Assembly: GCA_001600875.1 (NCBI GenBank) | Contig: BCLD01000006.1 | Location: 759,017 to 823,016, forward strand | Length of the DNA: 64,000 nt | Origin: Solicoccozyma terricola | Lineage: Eukaryota > Basidiomycota > Tremellomycetes > Filobasidiales > Piskurozymaceae | Direction of reading: 5' to 3' | Shown: in pieces, positions 34,331-45,464 of the stretch | How the letters are laid out: each line of letters starts with the position of its first letter | Numbering within the stretch: the first letter of the stretch is position 1 | Notes under the pieces: generated by a model | The model's database searches: none | Told to the model about the DNA's origin: nothing | The model's input: only the letters and a program-made list of their open reading frames with translations | Made by a program: the position numbers and the translations under genes

Positions 34331-37237
34331 ATGACATCGTCCAATCCCGATCCCGACATCTCCAATATCCTCTCTGACGGATCCCACGACTTCCTCTCGC
34401 CTCAATTGAACGACTCATTCTCACCATATACAACGTCTAGACCTCATAGTATCGCCAGTACGTCGACCCCACAACAACACCACCAGCAGATACATTCAAC
34501 AAAATCATCAGATGCAGGGTCTGATCATAGAGGTTTAATCAACTTGGGTATACCAGCAATCGTCAATGGAAAGGCAACGAGTCAGTGGGGATCCAAGAAT
34601 GTAAAGTGAGTTTGGCGTGCGTGTGGTGTGTGTGTGTGTGTATGTGTGGTGGTGGTAGTGGGTGTGTTTCTGCCTCGTTCAAGGGGGGTTCCTTGTTCTC
34701 TTTGAAAGCTGATTCTCAAATTCGGTCGAATGATCGTATTGTCTTGTTTGTGTGTAAAATCAGACCTCAGTCCGTTCATAAAGGTATGTCGCGAGCGTAG
34801 CGAGAGGATTCATTTGTTTTCGCCGGTGCGAAGAAAGACCATGTTCCCGTTAGGGAACTCTGCTTCTGCAAACGTAGTGAGCATTCAACTCTTCTGTCTT
34901 CGCGAGCGAAACTAGCAGTTCATTCTGAGCGTAGCGAAGACTATCGTCTTCAGCGAGATGCAGCGAGCACTACTCTCTGTTTCTGCGAGTGTACAAGCGA
35001 GCAATACTCTTATGTCTGTTCGAGTGCAACGAAGTGAAATCATTTCTCACTTCTTTGTAGAGCAAAGATTTATTCTTGTCTTCCGCGAGTGCATCCTGCA
35101 CTCATTTATTCGCGAGCGAAGGGAACGTTCGTAGCTATTGGAGCGTAGCGAGGACGTATCGTCTTCCTCGAGATGCAGAGAGGCAAACCATCTCCCTCAA
35201 ATGCCCGCCGCCATTAGAACCCCCAACAACCACACTGACAAATCCATTTGTGAACACCCCCCCCCCCCCCCCCCCCCCCAACAGCTTGCGAACTATGCAC
35301 CGCCGCCAAACAAAAATGCTCAGGTGATAAACCTCGATGCGATCGATGTGCTGCTTCCCATTGGGATTGCGTCTACACATTCCGACTCAGACGATCTGCT
35401 CCACGGAAACCAATACCCTCCTCCGCACCTCCGCCTAGATCATCAATTCCAATCGCCCAAGCGTCTTCGGTTGTACCTCATGAATGGAGGGTACCAACAC
35501 GGTCGTCATGTGATGTGTCGACGGGTTATCCAATCAATCAGAAGATAATGCAGGGAAAGGCGGAAGAGGTCTCAGGTGATGGTGGGCAAAGACCGGCAAA
35601 GCGGAGAAGGGTAAGATCATTGGATAAAGGGAAAGGAACGAAATTGAAGGAGAATCCGTTGTTGTGTGTTGAGGAATACGTGAGTTTTGGGGTTTAGTAG
35701 ATGGGACAGGAGCATGCGGGAACGTCGTGTGGATTAGGGGGTTTTTTTGGGGGGATCTAACAATTCCCCGTTCCTGCTTCCCTAGTTGCAATTCATCAAA
35801 GACGATGGTTTGTTACCGATGGACGACCTTTTCTCCAATATAACAACCCTCGGACCTCTTCCTCCCCCTCCACCTTCCCCTTCCCCCTCTCCACCTCCCA
35901 CGGACTACCCAATGGCACACACAACATATCAAGACTCATTAATCAACCCTGCAGCCCTCCTCGCCGCTCTCGATGCAATAGCTCGTTCTGCCGATATGGG
36001 AGATCCGAATTCCCATTCAGCGGCTTTGGATCAAAGATCGGTACAGATCTTGGCTCAGATGCTTGATGGAAGACTGAATGATAGTTTTGTGGACGTAGGG
36101 ATGCAGGATGGGAGTTTAGATGGTTATCCTCAAGACCCGCAGGAGACAATCACAGTCACCAATGACACTCCAGGAGGAGCGTTCGATAGGACTGCGGCTG
36201 TGCATTCAGCTTTACATGAGGCGTTGAGGAATGCACAGAGGACACAACAACAACAAGATCAGGGACATACGATGGGTGGTATCAGTGGAGCATCAGGTCG
36301 ACATCGAGAAGAAGTCGACGAGGAACATCAACATTTTGCACGGTTCACTAATCACGTCACAGACGATTCGGATCATGAGGTTCAGGTTGCAGGTCGAAGT
36401 GGACCTGTTGAAGAGGATTTACGATCGATGGAGCAAGTGATCACACATGGGTTGTCGGAAGTACCGTCAGATGTGATTGCGTCGCAGGATAATGGAAATG
36501 GCTTCCTCGCCCGTCAAGATTATCCAGCTCAGGTCGATCCAGTGGCTGCCGGTGCAGACAGCAGCGGGGCATATGCACAACCGCCAGCGGAAAAGGACGA
36601 TACCAAAATGGACGACACCAAACCCTGTTCTCACATTCAACAGCTTTCCGACATTATGCGATCGTTCTTCGACCTCAAGTTCTTACCATCACCTACACTT
36701 CAGGGCGTTTTTGCATCGACCGGTCCGGGTATCGCCCTCGCCAAGGATCTACCGCATTGCATTGCTTGCGCATCAGTACCGAATAACATCATCCCAATAC
36801 TAGCTCTACTCTCCCGGTTATGTATCACCATCGCAAAGGCTCATCCTCATACACCTCATCCTCTATCACTCGTTGTGGCCGGCACACAAATTATGGGTAC
36901 GGAAATCGCTCCGGAAATAGAAACACACATGGTGGACATCATCTGGGAGCAGTGGAGGTTCAGATTTGCACATCAGATCATCGACGTGTTAGAGAGTAGG
37001 GCAGCGGCGCAATTGGCGCTGGCGAGGATCGCGAACGGGGAAGGTCTCGCTTCAACGACGGATGTGCCTGCAGCTGATGTTGCCAAAAGTATCTCGTCAC
37101 GGAGGAGCAGTGGGGTGAATGATGAGGACAATGCGTCGAAATCAGTGGAGCTTGAAACGGCAAATCAGACGTTGCTGGACGCATTGCCTAGGTTACGATT
37201 GCATCTGTCGCAGTCTGGGGGCACTATCAAGCGGTGA
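34331..37237 (+). CDS. Zn2Cys6 transcription factor, second regulator
   Basis: Fungal binuclear zinc-cluster regulator. Four exons: 34331-34605, 34764-34783, 35285-35679, 35786-37237 (713 aa). The 20-nt exon 2 gives PQSVHK and restores phase so that the cluster reads KACELCTAAKQKC, then GDKPRCDRCAASHWDC, a canonical C-x2-C-x6-C-x6-C-x2-C-x6-C. Basic stretches RLRRSAPRK and AKRRRVRSLDKGKGTK follow. The rest is Pro-rich (PLPPPPPSPSPSPPPTD), then acidic and Gln/His-rich, with a C-terminal mostly helical region and no domain I recognise. Targets are unknown. Intron 2 (34784-35284) is 501 nt, much longer than others, with degenerate repeats and a 23-nt C run next to the acceptor. The gene ends only 65 bp before the first possible start of the next one. 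Confidence 0.83.
34784..35190 (+). repeat. Degenerate GCGAGCGTAGCGAG-type repeats within intron
   Basis: About a dozen imperfect units follow the intron donor. Each has a core like CGAGCGTAGCGAG, CGAGCGAA or CGAGTGCA and then a T-rich spacer such as ACTATCGTCTT. Spacing is irregular (roughly 25-45 nt). Clear cores occur near 34790, 34900, 34930, 34960, 35015, 35085, 35115 and 35140. I do not recognise the element. Confidence 0.7.
35257..35279 (+). repeat. 23-nt poly-C tract at intron 3' end
   Basis: Run of C directly before the acceptor AACAG (35280-35284) of the second regulator's intron 2. It takes the place of a polypyrimidine tract. Confidence 0.9.
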
Positions 37238-37302
37238 AGATGAACGCTAGAAAGACGAGAACGTTGTATTCTGGGTGATTATACACCAATCTATTCGTCG
37301 AT

Positions 37303-38112
37303 GTGGGAATGCAATCAATCACGTGGACTGATCGGCGAAGTAGATCTCCCGATCGATCCGAGAAACGAGTTGGATGCCCGCGGCTGCTCATCATACTCCA
37401 CATGCCAGCTGTTCTCAAGCAAAGCAGTCTCCATGGCTTTGTGAAAAGGTCTCCTGTCGCACGCAGACCTTCGACCACGCCCTCGGAGAGCTCTGTCCCG
37501 GGCCTCATACTGATCGACAACTTCATTGACCAATCTGGAGAACGCGAGCTCCTAGCATATCTTGATTCCCAGCCATGGCGTACCGATCTCTCACGTCGAA
37601 CAATGCACTTTGGGGGAACATATTGTCTCATGTCGGAGAAGGGTAGTCAAGCAAAACCTGAGATATTGCAAGCGCCGCCCATACCACCTGCATTCGATTG
37701 GCTACTCTCGCTTTTTGTCAAACAAGGTATCTATTCAAGCGACGATCTACCACAGTATTGCATCGTTAATGAGTATAGAAACGACCAAGGAATCTCCGCG
37801 CATGTTGAGAACTTCTCGTTCGGTGAACCCGTCTGCTCTCTATCCCTTGGTGATAGCTGTCCCATGCGGTTTCAACAGCTCGTAAAGGATAACGATGGAT
37901 CCGTTCGGAGCGGGAAGAGCAAGTTGGCGGAGAAGACCGGAAGGAAGGAGGTCATCCAACTGCCTGGCAAAAGTCTCCTAGTCCTGAGAGGGGAAGCTAG
38001 GAGGAGATGGCAGCACGAGATACCCCGAAGTCGGAAGAATCGGAAGGGAACAAGTGGCGAGGATCGGGAATGGCGGAGAGTCAGCTTGACGTTCAGGGTT
38101 ATGAAACGGTGA
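37303..38112 (+). CDS. Small AlkB-like 2OG-Fe(II) dioxygenase
   Basis: Intronless AlkB-superfamily protein (269 aa from the first Met, or 236 aa from the more likely Met at 37402, MPAVLKQSS). Core: LILIDNFIDQSGERELLAYL, typical of ALKBH entries; RRTMHFGGTYC; QYCIVNEYRNDQGISAHVENF, which holds the first His; VCSLSLGDSCPMRF; then LPGKSLLVLRGEARRRWQHEI with the distal His; and RVSLTFRVMKR with the 2OG-binding Arg. The iron motif reads HVE rather than the usual HxD. Closest in layout to ALKBH8/ALKBH7-type proteins, but no RRM or methyltransferase domain is present. The substrate is unknown. It lies tail-to-tail with the Mg-chelatase-like gene (136 bp) and very close behind the upstream regulator. 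Confidence 0.82.
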   Translation: MGMQSITWTDRRSRSPDRSEKRVGCPRLLIILHMPAVLKQSSLHGFVKRSPVARRPSTTPSESSVPGLILIDNFIDQSGERELLAYLDSQPWRTDLSRRTMHFGGTYCLMSEKGSQAKPEILQAPPIPPAFDWLLSLFVKQGIYSSDDLPQYCIVNEYRNDQGISAHVENFSFGEPVCSLSLGDSCPMRFQQLVKDNDGSVRSGKSKLAEKTGRKEVIQLPGKSLLVLRGEARRRWQHEIPRSRKNRKGTSGEDREWRRVSLTFRVMKR

Positions 38113-38248
38113 AGATTGGTTCTCACACTCACCTCGAGGAGATGGACGCACTGCGTGGATACTTCACGGATGACCAGTAACCGCAGCACCAATGTGCTGT
38201 CATACAACAACGCACGGTGCTGTTGGGGATGCCCACTGGCTCGATACC

Positions 38249-39862
38249 TCATCTCACGTTCTCTTGAATCTCCTTCAAGATCCCTAGAACCTTGTCTCTC
38301 TTCTTCCTCTCCTCCTTCCATCGCTTCTTCACAGCGTCTCTCCTCTCCTCATCCGTCTTTGGCATCCTAGCCATTCCAGCCATTCCACTGGTGACATACG
38401 CCGCTCCGCCTCTCAATGTAAACAAGACCTCGTCCTTCCCTTCTCTCCAACCAACTCTATGCCGCATCAAATTCCCCCACAACCTCGCCACATCCACCGG
38501 CGTCGCATACCATTCTTCTCCTGCTAACGCATCTTGTAATTTACCCCTCTGATCATATGTTCGCCCACCGCTAAGCTCAGGGAGCCGTTCGAGTACATTC
38601 GGTCCAACAGTGAATTCGCGGAAGACGACGCGAGAGATTCGAATAAAGGTTCTGAAGTCGGCTATGGATTGAGAAGAGAGAGTTGAATGGAGACGAGGGT
38701 GATGTAATACAGCGGAGGTCAGGTCAGAGATTTGAAGTCGAAGGGTAGGGTGCATGTGGGTTTTATTGGCGAGATTGTGGAGGGTTGTAATGAACTGTAG
38801 CATATAATCGACTGCTCAGCGATCTTTCAGCCTGCCACGCGTTATTGTACTCACTTGTGTGGGAATGATAGGAGTTTCTTCATGCATTGAAGTCGGGATG
38901 AAAGTGTATTCATCCTTCCCGTCAATAGCGGATGAACTCGTCGAACAGCTCAAAGCAAATTTGTCAAGCTGAATCCGACAAAATACATCATCAGCTACTT
39001 CAGTCCTCGTTTCACTGGATGGTTCAGTTCAAATGATAAACCTACCAACCAATCCGGGACATTCGAATAAGCATCCTTCACCCAAACACAGAAGAATTCA
39101 TCTGGTAATATCATCTCCGTTGATTCAAGCATACCATCACCAGAATCTTCCGACGATGTAGTAGAAGATTTAGTAGAATCTACTTTCCTTCTGGTCAACA
39201 AATCTAGCAACAATTTCTGGACGTGATCCGGGGCATTGTGAAGTTTGGGGAGTATTAATACTTGTGGTGGCAACATCGGTTCTGAATATCGGTTGCTCCT
39301 AGGATTCGGTGTTGAGGGAGTACGCGGTTCTGAGATTCCATCCAACGAGCTGGGGTTACGGATGGGAGCGACTGAAGAGGTGCCGAGTAGGCTTTTTGCG
39401 GCGGAACGTTGTCGTGGAAACCCTGTTGAGCGGGAGTGGGTCTGAAGTCGACGAGGAGGAGACGGATGAAGGAATGAAGCGGAGGTGGTATTGGAGTCGG
39501 GTGACAGTGGCGATTTGATGATTGTCCTCAGACCGAATACTGCGGTTGTAATCTGCGAGCCAAAAATGAGAAACAACCCCAAGTCAGCTAAAGGAAGCTA
39601 AAAAAAAGGTGATGTCCCTGGTGATGTCTCTGCCACTCACCAATTTGACCATCCCGCAGACTCGCTGCCTCATCTCCGCCACCCGCCTTTCATTTGGGCC
39701 GACATCCTCCATCTCCACCACCAAATGCTTTCCCCCCGCGATGACACACAACAAGATACCCACAAAGAGCTTTGCATCGATGTGCACGCCCTGAGGGAGG
39801 GACTGTTGGACGTGCGTGATGAGAGCGTTATGGAAGTTGGGAGAGCCCGGTTGAGGAATCAT
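38249..39862 (-). CDS. Magnesium-chelatase-like fungal protein
   Basis: Resembles the fungal protein family annotated from partial similarity to Mg-chelatase ATPases; its cellular role is not established. Four exons on the minus strand: start at 39862 (MIPQPGSPNFHNALITHVQ), splice after CGMVKL, exon 2 from ITTAVFGLRTIIKS to VPDWL, exon 3 LDKFALSCSTSSSAIDGKDE to PIIPTQ, and exon 4 LQFITTLHNLANKTH to the stop at 38249. Landmarks are ILPDEFFCVWVKDAYSNVPDW and the ISDLTSAVLHHPRLHSTL stretch, both seen in this family. I see no intact Walker A, so ATPase activity is doubtful. The middle of exon 2 is Ser/Thr-rich and probably disordered. It is divergent from MRS2 (159 bp). Confidence 0.7.
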
Positions 39863-40021
39863 TGTAGGAAGGCTGCGACTGGGCGAAGATCACATTGTCA
39901 GGGATGTCGTAGGTCTCTGTCTGGATTGGGATGCTGTGGTGATGGTTGGTTGAGACGGGGGTCGCTGAGAATTCCACGGTGCGGGATTTTTAAAAATAAT
40001 AGATCGGAACACCGAACCGGT

Positions 40022-42375
40022 ATGTTGCAGCCATCGCACAAAGTATCGCAGACAGCATCAGGGTCATATCTCCAGCGTCACAACTCCATCGTAGCCATGC
40101 AGTGCTTGCCATCCTCGCGCTCAGCAAGATGGGTGTCAGCGGCGGCGTCATCGTCGAGCAAATCTATCTGGTTGCAGGCTTTCAGGAAGGCGACGTGAGT
40201 TCGGCGCTGAATCCCATCACACAAATCCCGGCTTTGCCTGACCGATCGAAGCTGCACACGTCGCCTATGTAGACTAGAGTCAAGCTCAAGAACACTCTAC
40301 ACCCCATCTCATAACCTCAAACGCTCTAGAACGTCCTCGCACCATCGTCAAACCAACTCCATACTCGGGAAATTGAACGTCAGACCAACTGTCCCGCCGC
40401 AAATCGCGCGTTATACGTCTGCTACAAACAACTTTTCAGAAGAGACTGATGAAGTAGAATACCTGGAAAGCTTGATGCATCGAGCCGGAGAGTTGAGCTT
40501 GCGATGTGAGTCGATGCAACTGCACGCTGGAAGGTGGACATAGATTGACTTGTACGATGTCATTTATAGTCACCACGATTGACGCTGAAGGAAATGTGGT
40601 AACTGAACAAGGAACATTCAAGAAGTCGGAGTTATGTCGACAACACGACCTTGATGTACGTTGTTTTCTTCCCCCGCTCACTTCACTCCCACGATCACTC
40701 ACTTGACCCCATCCCTCCCCTCACGCCAAAATAGCCGAGAGACATTCGTAAACTTGATTCCATCCAGCCGAACCTGATCCCCACCATCCTCTCAAGAAAA
40801 TCCTCCATTCTCGTAAATATGCTTCACGTCAGAGCACTCATCAAATCAGACTCTGTGATTCTATTCGATCCTGTTGGCAAATCTGACACAAAGTTGAAGG
40901 AAAGACTGTTATGGCATTTGCAAGGGAATTTGAAGGCGTTAGCAAAGAGGAGAAGTAGAGATTCGCAATGGAGGTTGAGCGAGTGGCAAGGTGTAAAGAA
41001 GGATGTAGAGGGTCAGACCATCCCCGAAGTCCATGAAACGACAGGGGACAAGTCGGATTACAAGGAAGCAAGCTGTGACGAAGGTCCAGGATTAAGCTAT
41101 GAACATCGGTGCGTGACTGCCACTTGACATCACGATACGAGATGGTTGTTTATCATCCCTTTCCTTTTCGCCTCAGAGCTCTCGAGTCCGTCCTCGTGTC
41201 GGTGGCGAACGCCCTGGAGGAGGAACTCAAGTATACAAGGTTAGTTGATTCTCCTCACTCGGTGACAATCGCGGGATTCATCTTGCTAATTTGCCAACCC
41301 CCACCTCAGACACATTGTTGGCGATCTTCTCGCCGATTTGGAAAATGACATTGATCGTGAGAACTTGAAGCGACTACTCCATTATTCTCGTCGGTTAGCT
41401 GGATTCAGAGGAAGAACTCGATACGTTTTACACAGTATCGAGGAGGTTCTAGAATCAGGTATGTCCGCCTTGTTTCGCCTTGGCTACTGTCCAGCAGTCA
41501 GCTGACCGCTCTTATATACGATCAGACGAGGACTTGTCAGCGATGTACTTGACGGCCAAGAAAGACGGGTCCCCAAGAGGGTTGCACGATCACGAGGAGC
41601 TCGAGTTACTATTGGAGTCATTCTCAAAACAGGTGGAGGAGTTCGTTTCTGAGGTCGAGAATATAACTGTGAGTCAGCGGGAGGATAACACGATCTCATC
41701 AGATTCCCGATGTCTAACGAGCACCTCGGCAGGCGAACATGCAATCGACTCAAGAGATCGCAGAATTGATGCTGGATGCGAATCGGAATACGTTGCTGGG
41801 GCTGGATCTCAAGGTATCAATTGCAACTCTTGGGGTTGGGATCGGAGCGATGACTGCAGGAGTCTTTGGCATGAATGTGAGTACAATCGGTGGGCCAAAA
41901 ATGAACACTCCCAAACTGATCGACGTTCACGATCTCCTAGTTGACGTCTCATTTCGAGCAAGACGCTTGGGCATTCTACATCGTTACCGGGTCTGCTGTT
42001 GCTGCGTCCATCCTCGTTAGCAGTATTGGTCTGCGTCGTCTTCGACAGATTCGTCGAGTCGGCCTCAACACCAGTGTTCGCAGTATTGGTGTCGCGAGAC
42101 CCTCCTTTTTACAGCGATTCCGAGGACTGCTATGGCGTCGTGCCGTCGACAAGTCTCGCAGCAACCCCGTGTGGATCAATCAGCGAGCTGACGAGGCCAG
42201 GTTGAGGGATGGGATGAGGGCAAAGATGCTTGAGGACCATCGACAGGAGATTGCTAAGCTTGAAAGAACATTAGAAGGCCGGAAGGTGCAAGGATCGGTG
42301 CATAAGTGGCGGGGCTTGTATCCGCCAGAGCCTGGCAGTGAAGGAGGCAGCGGATTCGCCTATGGAAAGCGTTGA
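40022..42375 (+). CDS. MRS2: Mitochondrial inner-membrane Mg2+ channel Mrs2
   Basis: CorA/Mrs2-type channel that carries Mg2+ into the mitochondrial matrix. The N-terminus (from 40022, or the in-frame Met near 40096) is basic and Ser-rich, fitting a presequence. Exons join at 40194 and later junctions to give the core: FTTIDAEGNVV-like start, LCRQHDLDPRDIRKLD, ILVNMLHVRALIKSD, the helical RALESVLVSVANALEEELKY, VLESDEDLSAMYLT and MLDANRNTLLGLDLKVSI. The first membrane helix ends with the signature GMN, and splicing falls exactly after the Asn codon. The loop then reads LTSHFEQDAWAFY, and the second helix is VTGSAVAASILVSSI. The C-terminus is basic (RRLRQIRRVG) and lies in the matrix. The stop is TGA at 42373-42375. 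Confidence 0.92.
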
Positions 42376-42523
42376 TAACATGTTTGCGAAAAAATTGTAG
42401 TCATACAGGATTTTGTATCGTTAAAAGCACGGTCGTTAGAATAGTCATCATATCTTGCACCGCTCGATGTGCAATCTTCGTGGTTCGTGATGATTGATGT
42501 GTGACGCTGTCTCTTGTCAGAAG

Positions 42524-45464
42524 TCACGCGTGTAAGTTGCGCTCTGCCATTTCTGCCTGTCCAGATTGCCGACGAAGCCAAGCGATATAGGTGGCCAGAA
42601 AGTTGACCTGCTCGAATGTTTCGATGGCCTTGACGCTGCGTCGACGCCGAATGAGACAAATGACGCGTTCAACGGTGGACATGACACGGGCGTTTTCGCG
42701 CTCGATCGCAGTGAGAGAGCTGCAGGCCTCGTTGGCGTCGGTAGCGAAGTTGCGAAGGTGGTTTTCGAGGTCTGGAGACGGACCAACGATGCCGAGCTTG
42801 ACCGCCCAGGCACAAGCTGTGAGGCCAGCTCGCCCGATACCGCCTGTGAAAAGAAGCGAAAGAGAGTCAACGATTAGCGGCCATGTACATAAATGACAGG
42901 CCGGTGACAGATGCCTACCTCGACAGTGAGCGAGAACGGAGACGCCCTTCAGGGTATACTTGCGAACGACCTTCTCAACGTGATCATCAAACGCGACAAG
43001 GGAAGCTGGAGTTAACCCCTCGGGCATTGGAATCCTACAAGATATTCGGATTTGATGAGCGACTTCCAACGGGCGGGCTGACGGGCAACAGCGACAAGCT
43101 CACCTCACGACGTCCAAACCGACCATGTAAGCAGACTTCTTATACTCCTCCCAAGGTGCGCCAAGAAACTTGAGCTCGTTGTCGTCGAGGCAGCACACGA
43201 TGCAACCGACACCCATTCCCTTGACCCTTTCCAAATCCGCAGTGAGATTTCTATCGATTGCTCCTCGTCCTCTAACAGGTCCGTCAAGGCGAACTTTTTT
43301 TCCGGGACAACTGCTGAGCAAGAGATTGCCGAAACCACGACCGGCTTGCGACGGAACGACGTCGATGGACATCGGTGGAGGTGGTGGAGGTGGTGGAGTT
43401 GGTGGTGGGGGAAGACCAGCCTCTTGTGCAGCAACTGCGTTCTCTTTTACGGTTTGGGCGATCTGGGCTGCCTGTGCGGCTTGTGCAGCCATCTGACTGA
43501 GAATCATGTTGAAAATGTCGGAGGAAGAGGTGAGGTGGAGAGGCGTACGAGGAGGGGTAGACACGAGAGTATTCTCGTTGATATCAATGAGGGCTGGTAG
43601 TGCGGGTAAAAGATCGTCTGGAAGGAACAGAGAGATGCTAGGAAGAGAGAAGTGGGTTTGCGAGACTTTTAGCAAGCAGGTCTTGTCGCAAAACCCGCTT
43701 TCAGTGAACGCCCAGGACTCACTTGATCGGGTGCGTATCACTCGTCTTCGTCTCCTTCATAGCTGCGCCATTCTCGCAAGTTCCCATCTGATTCCCAACG
43801 ACGACACCGGCACCAAAGCATTCGTCATTCTTTTCGACCCTGGCAGGGAGAGCACTCTCCATCGCCTCTCGAAGGCTGTTCGCTACGTCAACGGAGTTTG
43901 ATCTGGTTGGGTCGGATGAATCGACTCGCATGGGAGAACCACAAGTCGAGCGTGTTGGCGAGCGATCGAGTGGTTCGGGTTTACCTGACATTCCTTCGAA
44001 TCCTTCCTCTTCCCTCAGAGTTTTTGGACGATCGATATGCATATTCAGAACATTTGAAGGTGCACTTTCGATGGCGTCAACGACGACGACGTCGCCTTCA
44101 GTTGGGGACTCGCACCATCCTGACACACCCGGCGTTTTAACTTCCTCGACGTCGCTCGCCGTCGTTGCTCTTGACGACTGACTCGTCCCAGTGCTCTCCT
44201 CCGATCCCGAATTCGATCCCATCAACTCTTCATCCAACGAAGCGAACAATTGAGATTCATAAACCGCTTGAGCGTTCATGATCTCCGCGACATGTTGAGG
44301 AGCAACGATGGTAAGCGGACAATAAGCCACAGGTGCACCTTTAGCTCCGAATTTCATTCGATTGTAATCGCTTCCATGCCACTGAGAGCAGAGACTGGAT
44401 AAACCTTCACAAGCTCGAACGAGCTTTGCACGATGAGCCTCTTCCTCGGGGGACGAAGCGTTGTAAGCGTATCGAGGTGCCGGAATGTTTCTTCGATCTA
44501 ACGAGGCGGATCGGTGCTCTCCCTGTCTAGAAGACGAGGGATTGTGATATCGAGGATCGCGATGTGTATGATGAGGAGGTTCTTGATCGGATAACGAAGC
44601 TGGTGCTGATTTAGTTGGAGATAATACCCTACGTAGTCGAGAATTGACATTCGTCGTTCCGCCTCTTGGCACTGAGACCGAATTCTCCATCTGGTTGAGA
44701 GGAGTCGCATTCGTCCGACTACACCTCTTGCCGTCATTCTGGTCCTCGAAAGGCGATGACCCACGTTTTTGCACCTCTCTGGTCATGGTAGCGGACGAAG
44801 ACATGGACGATCTCGCCATGGACGTTTTCGCTTGTGATGTATTTTGAGATGATGGGCTTGCATGGAGGACTGAAGGCAGGATCGATTCGTTGTAGAAGGT
44901 GGGAGGTGGGGAAGATGAGGAGGGTGAGGATGCGGATATATGAGAAGAAGTGGGTGATAAAGCGATATGATGATGATGATGATGTTGTGGGTTATGAGAA
45001 TGTCGAGGAGGAGACTGGATGATAAAGGGAGGACGTGGTTTGGTCATCGAGGACAAGCCGTCAACACTCTACGCCGTGAGTAGGGTATGTAATACCGTAC
45101 ACTCGCTCACTTGGATATGACTACGTGAGAACGCTTCCTTATCATCCGACCATCCAAGTATATCCGTCCCACCACTCCTTCTCCCTCTTCCAACAACACC
45201 TCCCGCATCTCCAACATCGACCAACGATTCAAACCCCCTCGGTGTCTGCGGTGTCGATTGAGCTTGATAATCCTTTGATGATTCTCTCGTTGGCATCGTC
45301 ATGGGAGATGTCGATGGAGAAGGAGAAGAAAGGAATCGTTTCATTTGAACTGGTCGATGTTGTGGTGATTGTGGAACATTGTGTTGATGGTGATGATGAT
45401 GGGATGAACGGTGGTTGAAATGTGATTTAGGAGAGAAATTCGGGACGGTAGCTGGTTGAGCCAT
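42524..45464 (-). CDS. Dual-specificity protein phosphatase with long disordered N-terminus
   Basis: Cysteine-based phosphatase of the CDKN3/PPS1-like group. Exon 1 begins at 45464 (MAQPATVPNFSPKS) and ends at FSRSHIQ; exon 2 (SVDGLSSMTKPR to DTHPI) holds most of a Ser/His/Pro-rich, probably disordered region. The next exon starts NISLFLPDDLLPALP and carries an Ala/Gln run and a Pro run, then the domain start VRGRGAIDRNLTADLERVK and GCIVCCLDDNELKFLG. The conserved RIPMPEGLTP follows, then the P-loop SVLAHCRGGIGRAG (HCx5R), split by an intron between CRG and GIG. The C-terminal helices end with ERVICLIRRRRSVKAIETFE, the usual Arg motif, and AERNLHA. Catalytic residues look intact. The protein is far longer than the catalytic domain needs (about 900 aa). 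Confidence 0.82.

Noticed and set aside
34784..35190. CRISPR-like or mobile-element interpretation of the intron repeats
   Set aside because: Units are imperfect and unevenly spaced with no unique spacers; no transposase, terminal repeats or target duplication is visible.
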